Source: JALZOC01 sp038320555 (GTDB lineage Bacteria; Acidobacteriota; Vicinamibacteria; Vicinamibacterales; 2-12-FULL-66-21). From it: DNA of 18,890 bases. Where the stretch lies: contig JBBQEJ010000099.1 in assembly GCA_038320555.1 (NCBI GenBank), forward strand, positions 1 to 18,890. The letters are read 5' to 3'. Positions 1 to 7,727 of this stretch are shown piece by piece (the first letter of the stretch is position 1; each line of letters begins with the position of its first letter). A program made the position numbers and the translations under genes. The notes below the pieces were generated by a model. It was not told where the DNA came from. It made no database searches and saw only the letters and a program-made list of their open reading frames with translations.

Positions 1-1
1 G

Positions 2-61
2 CTGGAGTGGAACAATTATATCACGGGAGAGCCGATTAGGTACTCGGCAGTGAACCTTTAA
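2..61 (+). CDS. possible C-terminal end of an upstream gene (partial)
   Basis: Frame 2 is open from the window edge and reads LEWNNYITGEPIRYSAVNL before a TAA at 59-61. The stretch has a plausible protein composition and its stop overlaps the stop of the leftward membrane protein gene, which would make a tail-to-tail gene pair. Nineteen residues are too few to assign a family, and chance openness cannot be excluded. Confidence 0.35.
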   Translation: MEWNNYITGEPIRYSAVNL

Positions 62-465
62 GACACCGGTGTTGATGAGGTTAGAGGAGGGGAACTGAAG
101 AGTCGTTCAGTCTCTTTGTTCAACAGGACCCAAAGACCGTACGCCCCGATGATGGTGCCGAAGGGAATGATGATCAGGCTGATGGCCGACAACACGATCC
201 CGACGATACGTGCCCAGGGTTTGTAGTTGAGAAGTCCGTAACCGGTGATGAGGCTTGGCAGCGAAAAAATGCCGAAGAACGCCGCCAGCGCGGTCCCCGC
301 AATTCCCAGGATGGGAACGGCGATGGCCGCGTCTTCCGGGTCGGCCGAGGCCCCGACGATGCCGGCCACGCCGCCCATCGTCATGGCAAGAAAGAGCGCG
401 CCCAAGAGCATGCAAATTCCGACCGCCAGATAAAGCACTCCGAGCACCTTCACATGCGTCAGCAC
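58..465 (-). CDS. small integral membrane protein, unknown function
   Basis: The 135-residue product has three strongly hydrophobic stretches (about residues 7-38, 49-77 and 85-115), rich in Gly and Ala, and a short Ser/Pro-rich tail, so it is almost certainly an inner-membrane protein. The start is GTG at 465, preceded five nucleotides upstream by a very strong Shine-Dalgarno sequence (GAGGAGGAGG on the minus strand), which fixes the start. It lies 22 nt downstream of the RRM gene and is probably co-transcribed with it. I do not recognise a family motif and no catalytic residues stand out. The protein could be a scaffold or transport accessory, but nothing in the sequence shows that. Confidence 0.8.
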   Translation of the reverse strand: MLTHVKVLGVLYLAVGICMLLGALFLAMTMGGVAGIVGASADPEDAAIAVPILGIAGTALAAFFGIFSLPSLITGYGLLNYKPWARIVGIVLSAISLIIIPFGTIIGAYGLWVLLNKETERLFSSPPLTSSTPVS

Positions 466-487
466 TGATCCTCCTCCTCAATCCTCT

Positions 488-1111
488 CTATTCCTCGTCC
501 ACTGTCTCGTCGTCCTCCTTTGCCTTGGCGCTCGTGGCGATGTCGTCGATCCCGAGATCGTCTTCCTTCGGGTTGCGCCAGTCCTCGTCGTTCTCGTAGA
601 GGCGGCTGACCGGACGCTCCTTGATTGGGCCCTTCGGACCCCGTTCGGAGTCCTTCCGAGGGGCCTTGCGTTTGTTCTTGGGAGGCGCGTCCGGGCCAAA
701 GTTGCGATTGCGCGAGCCACCCGGTGCGCCGCCTGAATCGGGGCGGGGTGCCCAGCCACTTGGGCGAGGGGCGTAGCCGCCCGCGCCGCCCGGGCTTGCG
801 CCTGGACCGCCGGGACGAGGACCACCGAACCCGCCAGGGCGCGGTGCGCCGGCCGGGCGCTCCTCACGCGGCCGCGCTTCGCTGACCGCGAGCGGTCGTC
901 CTTTGAAGGGCTGTTGATCGAATTGGCTGATGGCCGCTTCAGCGACCGCGCGATCCGCGTAATCGACAAACGCGAAACCTCGCGGCCGTCCGGTTTCCCG
1001 ATCGACGGGAAGAACTATCTGGGTGGGTTCACCGACGCTCGACAGATGCTCGCGTAATTCTGCCTCGTTTGCCGCGTACGGCAGGTTGCCTATAAACAGA
1101 CGGACTGACAC
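488..1111 (-). CDS. single-RRM RNA-binding protein with Gly/Pro-rich and charged tail
   Basis: The 207-residue product begins with one RNA recognition motif (about residues 1-78). RNP2 is LFIGNL and RNP1 is RGFAFVDY; the aromatic residues of these motifs contact single-stranded RNA in this family. A Gly/Pro/Arg-rich linker follows (about 80-150), then a basic Lys/Arg segment and a very acidic C-terminus ending DDETVDEE. Similar short RRM proteins occur in cyanobacteria and other bacteria and are thought to be RNA chaperones or post-transcriptional regulators. The open frame extends upstream to 1240, but the extra residues do not resemble the family. GTG at 1111 fits the domain edge and has AGAGGGGG just upstream, though only 2 nt away. 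It heads an operon with the small membrane protein. Confidence 0.88.
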   Translation of the reverse strand: MSVRLFIGNLPYAANEAELREHLSSVGEPTQIVLPVDRETGRPRGFAFVDYADRAVAEAAISQFDQQPFKGRPLAVSEARPREERPAGAPRPGGFGGPRPGGPGASPGGAGGYAPRPSGWAPRPDSGGAPGGSRNRNFGPDAPPKNKRKAPRKDSERGPKGPIKERPVSRLYENDEDWRNPKEDDLGIDDIATSAKAKEDDETVDEE

Positions 1112-1184
1112 AGCCCCCTCTTGGTTCGCGCCGCATAGGGCAGGGCCGGAATATCCCGCCATCCCCCACCAGCAAAGCCCCAAC

Positions 1185-1193
1185 AAAATAGCA
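1185..1193 (-). promoter_or_regulatory. putative extended -10 promoter for the RRM gene
   Basis: On the minus strand the sequence TGCTATTTT is an extended -10 element (TGN followed by TATTTT). It would place transcription start near 1178, giving a leader of about 67 nt rich in G runs before the GTG at 1111. No good -35 is visible. The same TGCTA core recurs at 8137-8168 and 18076-18084, which supports it as a promoter type of this organism. Confidence 0.4.
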
Positions 1194-1211
1194 CAAATGG
1201 CTCTGACGAGG

Positions 1212-1240
1212 TTGAGGGAATCGGGGCCGTGCGCTACCAT
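1212..1240 (+). promoter_or_regulatory. putative sigma-70-type promoter for uvrA
   Basis: TTGAGG (1212-1217) and TACCAT (1235-1240) are separated by exactly 17 nt, a reasonable match to the -35/-10 consensus. Transcription would begin near 1247 and leave a leader of about 125 nt before uvrA. The leader holds GTGTGA (1292-1297) and TCACAC (1309-1314) as an inverted pair with an 11-nt spacer, and two adjacent palindromes described separately. Confidence 0.4.
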
Positions 1241-1337
1241 GGACTGTTCGGGGTTTCCCGAAACACTTCACTGTATCGCGGCGATCCGGGGGTGTGAGGC
1301 CGGATCGGTCACACGGTCGAAGGCCGGCAAAAGCCGA

Positions 1338-1365
1338 GGTCATGACCGTCCGGCTCGAGCCGGAC
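1338..1365. promoter_or_regulatory. two adjacent perfect palindromes immediately before uvrA
   Basis: GGTCATGACC (1338-1347) is directly followed by GTCCGGCTCGAGCCGGAC (1348-1365), an 18-bp perfect palindrome ending 7 nt before the uvrA ATG. They occupy the place where a ribosome binding site would lie, and none is visible there. They could be an operator for a repressor, or an RNA hairpin that masks initiation. Neither matches the LexA box types I know (CTGT-N8-ACAG or GAAC-N4-GTTC). Confidence 0.5.
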
Positions 1366-1372
1366 ACTACAG

Positions 1373-4321
1373 ATGTCGATCACCACCGAAACCCGTCGGG
1401 GCCAAATCATCATCCGCGGCGCGCGGACCCATAACCTGAAGAACGTCGACCTCACGCTGCCCGCGCGGTCCCTGGTGGTCATGACGGGCGTCAGCGGGTC
1501 CGGCAAGTCGTCGCTGGCGTTCGACACGATTTACGCGGAAGGACAGCGGCGGTACGTCGAGTCGCTGTCGGCGTACGCGCGGCAGTTCCTTGAGCGGATG
1601 GAGAAGCCCGACGTCGACTCCATCGAGGGTATCTGTCCGGCGATCGCGATTCGGCAGAAGAACAGCATTCGCAACCCGCGATCGACGGTCGGCACCACGA
1701 CCGAGATTCACGACTATCTGCGGCTGCTGTACGCGCGCGTCGGACGCACGTATTGCCGGAACTGCGGCCGGGAAGTGATTCGTGAAACCGCCGAAGTGGT
1801 CGCGCGGCGCCTGGCCGAGCTGCCCGCAGGGACAAGGCTGCTCATCGGGTTTGACATGCCGGTCGTCACCGCGCCTTCGAGGGCGCGGGTGCCAGAGCCG
1901 GAGGACGAAGAAGCGACAGCGGCAGAGGCAGAGGAAGGCCCGGACGATCTGCCTCCGCAGCCGGATCTGCCTGACCTCGTGGATCCTATCGCCGAGACGC
2001 TCGCCGCCTTGCGCCGCAAGGGGTTCGGGCGCTTGTACCTCGACGGCCGCGCTGTCACGCTCGAGGACGTGGACGTCGCGACGTTGAAGGATCGGGCCTC
2101 GCTGCAAGTGATCATCGACCGCGTGAAGCTTGACGGGGATCTGCGCCCACGCCTCACTGATTCGATTGAGACCGCATATACGGAAGGGGGGGGCGCCGCA
2201 TTTGCGATGCAGCTTCCGCCCTCGGGAGAGGGGGATCCCCCGGCCGTCACGCTTCGGTTCAGCGAGCGGTTCGAATGCCGCGAGTGCAGCATTCCTTACG
2301 AATTGCCGCAGCCGCGGCTGTTCTCGTTCAACAACCCGTTCGGCGCGTGCCCGCTGTGCCACGGTTTTGGCAACATCATCGAGCTCGACATGGATCTGGT
2401 GGTGCCCGATCCAACGAAGTCCATCACGCAGAATGCCATCGAGCCCTGGAGCAAGCCCCATTACCGCACCCAGCTCGCGGAACTGAAGCGGGCCGCGAAG
2501 CCGCGCGACCTGCGTCTCGACGTCCCGTGGTCGCAGCTCACCGACGACGAGAAGCGGTTCGTGATTGAGGGAGACGGGGCGAGCTACGAAGGGGTCAAGG
2601 GGTTCTTTCGCTGGCTCGAACGCAAGAAGTACAAGGTGCACGTCCGCGTCTTCCTCAGCCGGTACCGCGGTTACCTGACGTGCCCGGACTGCGGCGGCGC
2701 GCGCCTCCGGCGCGAAGCGCGCGACGTCCAGGTCGGCGGACGCACGATTGACGTGGTCTGCGGCCTGACCGTCCGCGAGGCGGACGCCTTTTTTGCGACC
2801 CTCGCGCTGTCTGAAAAAGAAGCGGCGATTGCGGACAAAGTCTTGCGGGAGATCAGAAAGCGTCTGGGATTCCTGCGGGATGTCGGTCTGGACTACCTGA
2901 CGCTCGATCGGCTGTCGTCGACGCTCTCGGGCGGCGAATCGCAACGGATCAATCTTGCAACCTCGCTCGGCTCGGCGCTCGTCGATACGCTCTACGTGCT
3001 TGACGAACCGTCGATCGGTCTGCACTCGCGCGACAACGAGCGGCTCATTGCCATCCTGCGGCAATTGCGCGACCAGGGGAACACGGTCCTTGTTGTCGAG
3101 CACGACGCCGACATGATTCGCGTCGCCGACATCGTCGTGGATATGGGGCTTGGCGCGGGAGAGCAGGGCGGGCGGGTGATTTTCAGCGGCACGCTCGACG
3201 CGCTGATGCACGAGCCCCGCTCGCTGACCGCCAAGTACCTGCGCGACGAGCTCGCGATTCCCGTGCCGGCGGTGCGACGGAAGCCAACCAACCAGAAACT
3301 GAGGGTTCTCGGCGCGTCGGAGCACAACCTGAAGGAGGTGGACGTCGAGATCCCGCTCGGCGTGCTCACGTGCGTGACGGGGGTCAGCGGCTCGGGCAAG
3401 AGCACGCTGGTGCACGACGTCATCTACGCCGCGCTGAAGAAGGTGAAAGGCGATTGGGATCGCCGCGTCGGCACGTACCGCAAGATCGAGGGGGCGGAAT
3501 TCGTCACAGACGTCGTGCTCGTCGACCAGGCCCCTATCGGCCGCACGCCGCGCTCGAACCCTGTCACCTATCTGAAAGCGTTCGATCCGATCCGGGAGCT
3601 GCTCGCGGCGACCAAGGACGCGCGATCGCGGGGACTGACCGCGAGCCATTTCTCGTTCAACGTGCCCGGCGGCCGCTGCGAAGCCTGTGAAGGGGAAGGG
3701 GTCGTCAAGGTCGAGATGCAGTTTCTCGCCGACGTCTTCGTCCCCTGCGACCAATGCGAAGGCAAGCGCTTCAAGCCGCAGGTGCTCGAAGTAAAATATC
3801 GCGGGCGCGGCGTCGACCAGGTGCTCGACATGACCGTGCGCGAGGCGCTCACCTTTTTCAGCAGCTCGCCCAAGGTGCTGCGTCGCCTTCAGGTGCTCGA
3901 CGAGATCGGGCTCGGTTACCTTCGCCTCGGCCAGCCCGCGACGACACTGTCGGGCGGCGAGGCGCAACGCATCAAGATCGCGGCGCACCTGTCGTCACAT
4001 ACCGGCGACCGCATCCTGTACATCCTCGACGAGCCGACGACGGGTCTGCACTTCGACGACATCGCGAAGTTGCTCGCCGCATTCCGCAAGCTGCTGCAGG
4101 CCGGCCATAGCCTTCTCGTCATCGAACACAACCTGGATGTGATCAAGACCGCCGACTGGGTCATCGATCTTGGTCCCGAAGGGGGCGAAGAAGGCGGCCA
4201 GCTCGTTGCCGCAGGCACCCCGGAGCAGATCATCAAGGTCCAGGAGTCGCACACCGGGCGTTACCTCCGAGAGGTCCTCGCGGTCGGACGCGCGAACGCG
4301 TATGGTACGGGCCGCAACTAA
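1373..4321 (+). CDS. uvrA: excinuclease ABC subunit A (UvrA)
   Basis: UvrA is the damage-sensing ATPase of nucleotide excision repair and loads UvrB at DNA lesions. The 982-residue protein has both ABC modules: Walker A GVSGSGKS at 39-46 and again at about 670-677, signature LSGGE at 518-522 and 859-863, and Walker B with LDEPSIG (543-549) and LDEPTTG (885-891). Zinc-finger cysteine pairs are visible at C302/C305 with C326/C329 and at C769/C772 with C792/C795; a further CPDC lies at 437-440. It is longer than the E. coli protein (940), partly because of an acidic, Pro-rich insert at about 174-204 in the UvrB-binding region. An 8-G run (2186-2193) encodes part of EGGG at 271-274. The ATG at 1373 has no Shine-Dalgarno sequence and follows two palindromes. 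Confidence 0.98.
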   Translation: MSITTETRRGQIIIRGARTHNLKNVDLTLPARSLVVMTGVSGSGKSSLAFDTIYAEGQRRYVESLSAYARQFLERMEKPDVDSIEGICPAIAIRQKNSIRNPRSTVGTTTEIHDYLRLLYARVGRTYCRNCGREVIRETAEVVARRLAELPAGTRLLIGFDMPVVTAPSRARVPEPEDEEATAAEAEEGPDDLPPQPDLPDLVDPIAETLAALRRKGFGRLYLDGRAVTLEDVDVATLKDRASLQVIIDRVKLDGDLRPRLTDSIETAYTEGGGAAFAMQLPPSGEGDPPAVTLRFSERFECRECSIPYELPQPRLFSFNNPFGACPLCHGFGNIIELDMDLVVPDPTKSITQNAIEPWSKPHYRTQLAELKRAAKPRDLRLDVPWSQLTDDEKRFVIEGDGASYEGVKGFFRWLERKKYKVHVRVFLSRYRGYLTCPDCGGARLRREARDVQVGGRTIDVVCGLTVREADAFFATLALSEKEAAIADKVLREIRKRLGFLRDVGLDYLTLDRLSSTLSGGESQRINLATSLGSALVDTLYVLDEPSIGLHSRDNERLIAILRQLRDQGNTVLVVEHDADMIRVADIVVDMGLGAGEQGGRVIFSGTLDALMHEPRSLTAKYLRDELAIPVPAVRRKPTNQKLRVLGASEHNLKEVDVEIPLGVLTCVTGVSGSGKSTLVHDVIYAALKKVKGDWDRRVGTYRKIEGAEFVTDVVLVDQAPIGRTPRSNPVTYLKAFDPIRELLAATKDARSRGLTASHFSFNVPGGRCEACEGEGVVKVEMQFLADVFVPCDQCEGKRFKPQVLEVKYRGRGVDQVLDMTVREALTFFSSSPKVLRRLQVLDEIGLGYLRLGQPATTLSGGEAQRIKIAAHLSSHTGDRILYILDEPTTGLHFDDIAKLLAAFRKLLQAGHSLLVIEHNLDVIKTADWVIDLGPEGGEEGGQLVAAGTPEQIIKVQESHTGRYLREVLAVGRANAYGTGRN

Positions 4322-4325
4322 ATGG

Positions 4326-4331
4326 TAAAAT
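4326..4331 (+). promoter_or_regulatory. weak putative -10 element before the HEAT-repeat gene
   Basis: TAAAAT lies in the 35-nt gap after uvrA, 25 nt upstream of the next ATG. No convincing -35 is present at the expected distance, where the end of uvrA would have to supply it. Read-through from uvrA is equally possible. Confidence 0.25.
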
Positions 4332-4356
4332 GAGGGAACTCCCCCGGTAGTTTTCC

Positions 4357-5625
4357 ATGACACGACATTTCAGCTTGCCGCTCTGTGCTGCTGTGTTTCT
4401 CTGTGGCGCGGCCGCCGTCTCGGCGCAGCACGCGCGGTTCGACGATGTGATCCGGAGCCTGCGCAATCCGGATCCGAAAGTGCGCCTTGCGGCCGTGCAG
4501 GTCCTGCGGGAGTCGAAGTACCCGGAAGCCATCGGCCCGATGGCCGCGCTCGTCAACGACCCGGTCGACCAGATTCAGCTCGAAGCCATCGGCGCCGAGC
4601 TGTCGTTCTTTCTCGTTGACGACGTGCCTTCGAAGAAACGCGTGGCGCTCTTCGTGGAAGTGCGCAACCCCGGACGCGCGGCCCTGGCGTTCGAGCTGGG
4701 CCCGCTGGCCGTGGCGGCCCGTAACGTTCCACCGGAGGTCGTGGATGCTCTGCTGAAAGCCATCGACGACGAGAACCCGAAGGTCCGGCTCGAGGCGATC
4801 TATACGCTTGGAACGATTGCGCGGCCGCCGCTGCCCGACGCGGCCGCAGCTCAACTCGTCAAAGCGCTCGATCACTACGATCCGGCTGTGCGGGCTGCCG
4901 CTGCCCGGGTCGTCGCGCGGCTCGACGTGAAGAGCGCCGGCGACAGCCTGATCAGAGCGCTGAACGATTCGCAGGCCCCCGTGCGGTACGCGGCAATGCG
5001 CGCGCTTGGCGTCATGCACGAGAGCCGGGCGGTTCCGGCGCTGACCGAGCAATTCAACTACTACGGCAAGGGTGAAGGCGCCTGGTCCGCGCTGGACGCG
5101 CTGGCGCATCTGGCGGACCCGTCGAGCGTGCCGCTCTTCAAGGCGCATCTGGCCGACAAGGATCCATTCCTGCGCCGGGGGTCCGCCGAGGGCTTGGGCC
5201 GCGTCGGCGACACCTCCGAGGTCTCCGCACTCGAGATCGGCGCGGGCAACGACACCGCCGAGACGGTGCGGGCGGCGATGGCCTTTGCGCTGCAAAAGGT
5301 CGGCCGGAATTACCTGCCCCGTCTTGTCGAATCGATGGATTCGGAGAGGGCCGCGCCGCAAATCGCGGAGTATTTGATCGAGCTTGGACCTCCAGTGGCG
5401 GCGCAGCTCCAATCGCACTTGAAGGACCCCAGCCCCGCCATCCGCGGCAACGTCGCGACGGTGCTTGGCGCGATCGGCGACGAGGCGACGCTTGCCGTCC
5501 TGCAGCCGCTGACCGCGGACAAGGATCGCGGGGTTGCGCAGGCGGCGACCCGCGCCATCGAGCGCATCAAGGCCACGGACCGACACCGAAAAATACCGTC
5601 GAAACACGAACGATCACCCTTCTAA
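4357..5625 (+). CDS. exported HEAT-repeat protein
   Basis: The 422-residue product opens with a typical Sec signal peptide (basic TRH, hydrophobic core, cleavage predicted after VSA at residue 23). The mature protein is a run of helical HEAT repeats of the PBS-lyase type, recognisable as units such as DPKVRLAAVQVL, NPKVRLEAIYTL, DPAVRAAAARVV, APVRYAAMRAL and SPAIRGNVATVL. HEAT solenoids bind protein partners and have no catalytic residues, so a periplasmic scaffold or adaptor role is likely. The C-terminus is basic. It starts 35 nt after uvrA and ends 11 nt before the glycosylase gene, so the three genes may form one transcript, although an exported protein has no obvious part in DNA repair. 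Confidence 0.88.
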   Translation: MTRHFSLPLCAAVFLCGAAAVSAQHARFDDVIRSLRNPDPKVRLAAVQVLRESKYPEAIGPMAALVNDPVDQIQLEAIGAELSFFLVDDVPSKKRVALFVEVRNPGRAALAFELGPLAVAARNVPPEVVDALLKAIDDENPKVRLEAIYTLGTIARPPLPDAAAAQLVKALDHYDPAVRAAAARVVARLDVKSAGDSLIRALNDSQAPVRYAAMRALGVMHESRAVPALTEQFNYYGKGEGAWSALDALAHLADPSSVPLFKAHLADKDPFLRRGSAEGLGRVGDTSEVSALEIGAGNDTAETVRAAMAFALQKVGRNYLPRLVESMDSERAAPQIAEYLIELGPPVAAQLQSHLKDPSPAIRGNVATVLGAIGDEATLAVLQPLTADKDRGVAQAATRAIERIKATDRHRKIPSKHERSPF

Positions 5626-5636
5626 GCTGTAAACGC

Positions 5637-6251
5637 ATGCCCGTCCTGCCGCGCGATTTCTACGCGCGCCCGACGCTCGATGTCGCCCGCGCACTCATCG
5701 GGAAAGTCCTCGTTCACGACACGCGGGCCGGATCCGCATCGGGCATCATCGTCGAGACCGAGGCCTACGTCGGCGAATCCGATCCGGCGTGTCATGCCGC
5801 GCCCGGACTGACGGCCCGCAACGCTCCGCTGTACGGTCCGCCAGGCATCGCCTACGTGTACTTGAATTACGGCATTCATTACCTCGTCAATGCCGTCACG
5901 GAATCGGAAGGATCGCCGGCGGCGGTGTTGATCCGCGCCCTCGAGCCGCACGAGGGGGAGCCGCTGATGCGGCGGCGCCGCGCCCGAGGCACGAGGCGCG
6001 TGGCGCGTGCCTTCACAACCGCCGAACTCTGTCGCGGCCCGGGCAACCTGACGCGCGCGCTCGGGATTTCGCTCGGTGAGAACCTGCGCGATCTCACTGC
6101 AGGTCCGCTTAGAATTGAAGATCGTGGACTGCCTGCGCGCAACGTCGCCTGGACCGCGCGCATCGGCATCAGTGTGGGCGTCGAATCCAAATGGAGGTGC
6201 GTCGCCGTGGGAAGCGACGCCCTGTCTGGACTGAAGCGCTATCTTCGTTGA
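5637..6251 (+). CDS. 3-methyladenine DNA glycosylase, AAG/MPG family
   Basis: This is a base-excision repair enzyme that removes alkylated purines, for example 3-methyladenine, leaving an abasic site. The 204-residue length is typical of bacterial AAG-type enzymes. Family hallmarks are VETEAY at 39-44 (the Glu at 40 corresponds to the catalytic Glu of the human enzyme), the block AYVYLNYGIHYLVNAV at 72-87, CRGPGNLTRALGI at 132-144 and RIGIS at 175-179. The N-terminus, with LPRDFYARPTLDVARALIG, fits the family start, so ATG at 5637 is chosen although no Shine-Dalgarno sequence is visible. It follows the HEAT gene by 11 nt and lies two genes from uvrA, forming a small repair-related group. Confidence 0.95.
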   Translation: MPVLPRDFYARPTLDVARALIGKVLVHDTRAGSASGIIVETEAYVGESDPACHAAPGLTARNAPLYGPPGIAYVYLNYGIHYLVNAVTESEGSPAAVLIRALEPHEGEPLMRRRRARGTRRVARAFTTAELCRGPGNLTRALGISLGENLRDLTAGPLRIEDRGLPARNVAWTARIGISVGVESKWRCVAVGSDALSGLKRYLR

Positions 6252-6278
6252 CTTTGCTTGCTTCCGCGAAAATCTTCT

Positions 6279-6523
6279 CAGGCAGAGATCGCAGAGGCGG
6301 CTGGATGACGCTCCGCCGCGCCGGCCTCAGGCCGGCACTCAGGAAGTCACGAGATCCACAGAAACAAGCAGCGCCCGTTCTTCCGCTGTTTGTTTCTGTG
6401 GATCTCGCGACTTCCTACCGCGCGAAGCGCGGTCGGCGGGACGGCGTGCAGCCGCTCTCAGACTGACCGCGCGACGCGACCGTTGTACTCGGGTCTCTCC
6501 GCGTGCTCGGCGTCTCTGCGCGG
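6279..6523. repeat. composite nested inverted-repeat element (REPIN/MITE-like)
   Basis: The 303-nt gap between the glycosylase and htrA has no gene and is almost wholly inverted repeats. The core is a 32-bp stem (separate entry). On each side of it stands a small hairpin: GCCGGCC-TCA-GGCCGGC at 6320-6336 and ACCGCGC-GAA-GCGCGGT at 6417-6433. Outside these, GCGGCTG (6297-6303) pairs with CAGCCGC (6449-6455). Further out, a GCAGAGATCGCAGAG-type segment (6282-6300) faces GGCGTCTCTGCGCGG (about 6509-6523). There is no transposase gene, so it would be a non-autonomous element. It may also end transcription from both converging genes. Confidence 0.75.
6342..6415. repeat. 32-bp near-perfect inverted repeat, core of the composite element
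   Basis: The left arm 6342-6373 begins GGAAGTCACGAGATCC and the right arm 6384-6415 ends GGATCTCGCGACTTCC. They pair at 30 of 32 positions around a 10-nt loop. Both arms contain CACAGAAACAA or its complement, a sequence type seen again in the CACAGAG element before scpA. Confidence 0.85.
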
Positions 6524-6554
6524 CGTACGTGAGTGTGAAGATCGCGGTCGGTGC

Positions 6555-7727
6555 TTATCGTCGTCTCGCCTGGCCAATCGACTTCACGATTGGCACTTTG
6601 GCGGAGATCGATTTTCCTTCGCGGAGCAGGCCGAGCGTGACCGTGCTCCCAATCTTCGCGTCGGCGAGCAGGCGCATGATGTGGTATTCGTCGTCGATGC
6701 TCGTCCCGTTGAAGCTGATGATCACGTCACCGGGACGCATGCCCGCGACGTAGGCATCCGATCGCTGTTGCATGCTGACGATGACCATCCCGTGCGTATT
6801 GGGCGCACCCAGTTGTTCGGCGAGCCGCGTCGTCAGCGGCTGCAAGGTGATGCCGGCGATGGTGCCGCGCTGGACTTCGCCGAACTTGATGAGCTCGTCC
6901 ATCACGTGCCGCGCGAGATTGCTTGGCACGGCGAACCCGATGCCCTGATACCCGCCGGTCTCGCTGAAGATGGCCGTGTTGATGCCTACGAGCTCTCCGC
7001 GGGCGTCGACGAGCGCGCCGCCGGAGTTGCCGGGATTGATCGCCGCGTCGGTCTGGATGAAGTCTTCGTATGTCGCGAGGCGCCCTTCGAGCCGGCGGCC
7101 GGTGGCGCTGACAATGCCGAGCGTGACGGTCTGGTTGAGCTGGAACGGATTCCCGATCGCCAGGACCCATTCCGCGACTTTGAGCTGCGCGGAATCGCCC
7201 CACGGCATCGTCGGCAGTTTCGACGCCTCGATTTTGAGCACCGCGATGTCCGTCGCTTCATCGGCGCCGATGACCTTCGCCCGGAGCTCTCGCTTGTCCG
7301 GCATCGTGACCGTGACCTCGACGCCGCGATCGACGACGTGGTTGTTCGTGAGGACATAGCCGTCGGCGGACACGATCACACCGGATCCCAGGCTCTGTGC
7401 CCGCCGCTCACGGTACCCGAACGCGTCGTCCTGCTGATCGCTGAAGAAGAAGCGGAAGAACGGGTCGTTGGCGAGCGGCGAGTTCGGCGTACGTACGATC
7501 TGTGTCGACGAGATGTTCGTCACGCTGGCGATCGCGCGCTGCGCCACCGTGGTGAGATCGGGCATGCCTCCCGAGACGGCCGCGGGAGCGGGTGGCCGGG
7601 CAGCATTTGGCTGATCGCCAATCGCGGCAGCTGACTCGCCCGCCGTACGCATGCGCCCCGAAACGACGAGACTGGCGAAGAATGCGGCGGACATGAACAC
7701 CGTGAACAGCACGATGCGACGGAGCAT
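6555..7727 (-). CDS. HtrA/Deg-family serine protease with one PDZ domain
   Basis: This is an envelope protease/chaperone that degrades misfolded exported proteins. The 390-residue protein has an N-terminal hydrophobic segment (about 5-22), acting as a signal anchor or signal peptide, and then a low-complexity Pro/Ala linker. The trypsin-like domain carries the full triad: H130 in LTNNHVV, D160 in TDIAVL and S235 in GNSGGAL. One PDZ domain occupies about 290-378, with GMRPGDVIISFNG inside it; DegP of E. coli has two, so this resembles the DegS or single-PDZ HtrA layout. The ATG at 7727 shares its A with the last base of the hsp20 stop (TAATG), and AGAGG lies 7 nt upstream, so it is translated with hsp20. 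Downstream is the composite repeat. Confidence 0.96.
   Translation of the reverse strand: MLRRIVLFTVFMSAAFFASLVVSGRMRTAGESAAAIGDQPNAARPPAPAAVSGGMPDLTTVAQRAIASVTNISSTQIVRTPNSPLANDPFFRFFFSDQQDDAFGYRERRAQSLGSGVIVSADGYVLTNNHVVDRGVEVTVTMPDKRELRAKVIGADEATDIAVLKIEASKLPTMPWGDSAQLKVAEWVLAIGNPFQLNQTVTLGIVSATGRRLEGRLATYEDFIQTDAAINPGNSGGALVDARGELVGINTAIFSETGGYQGIGFAVPSNLARHVMDELIKFGEVQRGTIAGITLQPLTTRLAEQLGAPNTHGMVIVSMQQRSDAYVAGMRPGDVIISFNGTSIDDEYHIMRLLADAKIGSTVTLGLLREGKSISAKVPIVKSIGQARRR

Noticed and set aside
1292..1314. CRP/FNR-type binding site before uvrA
   Set aside because: TGTGA and TCACA are 11 nt apart; the CRP consensus spacing is 6.
1367..3988. Very long open frame on the minus strand opposite uvrA
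   Set aside because: It mirrors the codon positions of uvrA, is rich in Arg/His/Asp as expected of an antisense GC-rich shadow, and has no family motif.
4318..5607. Long minus-strand frame opposite the HEAT gene
   Set aside because: Composition is that of an antisense shadow, with no domain; the plus-strand HEAT repeats and signal peptide are clear.
6390..7634. Long plus-strand frame opposite htrA
   Set aside because: It is a shadow of htrA, which has an intact catalytic triad and PDZ domain on the minus strand; the first part is the repeat element.
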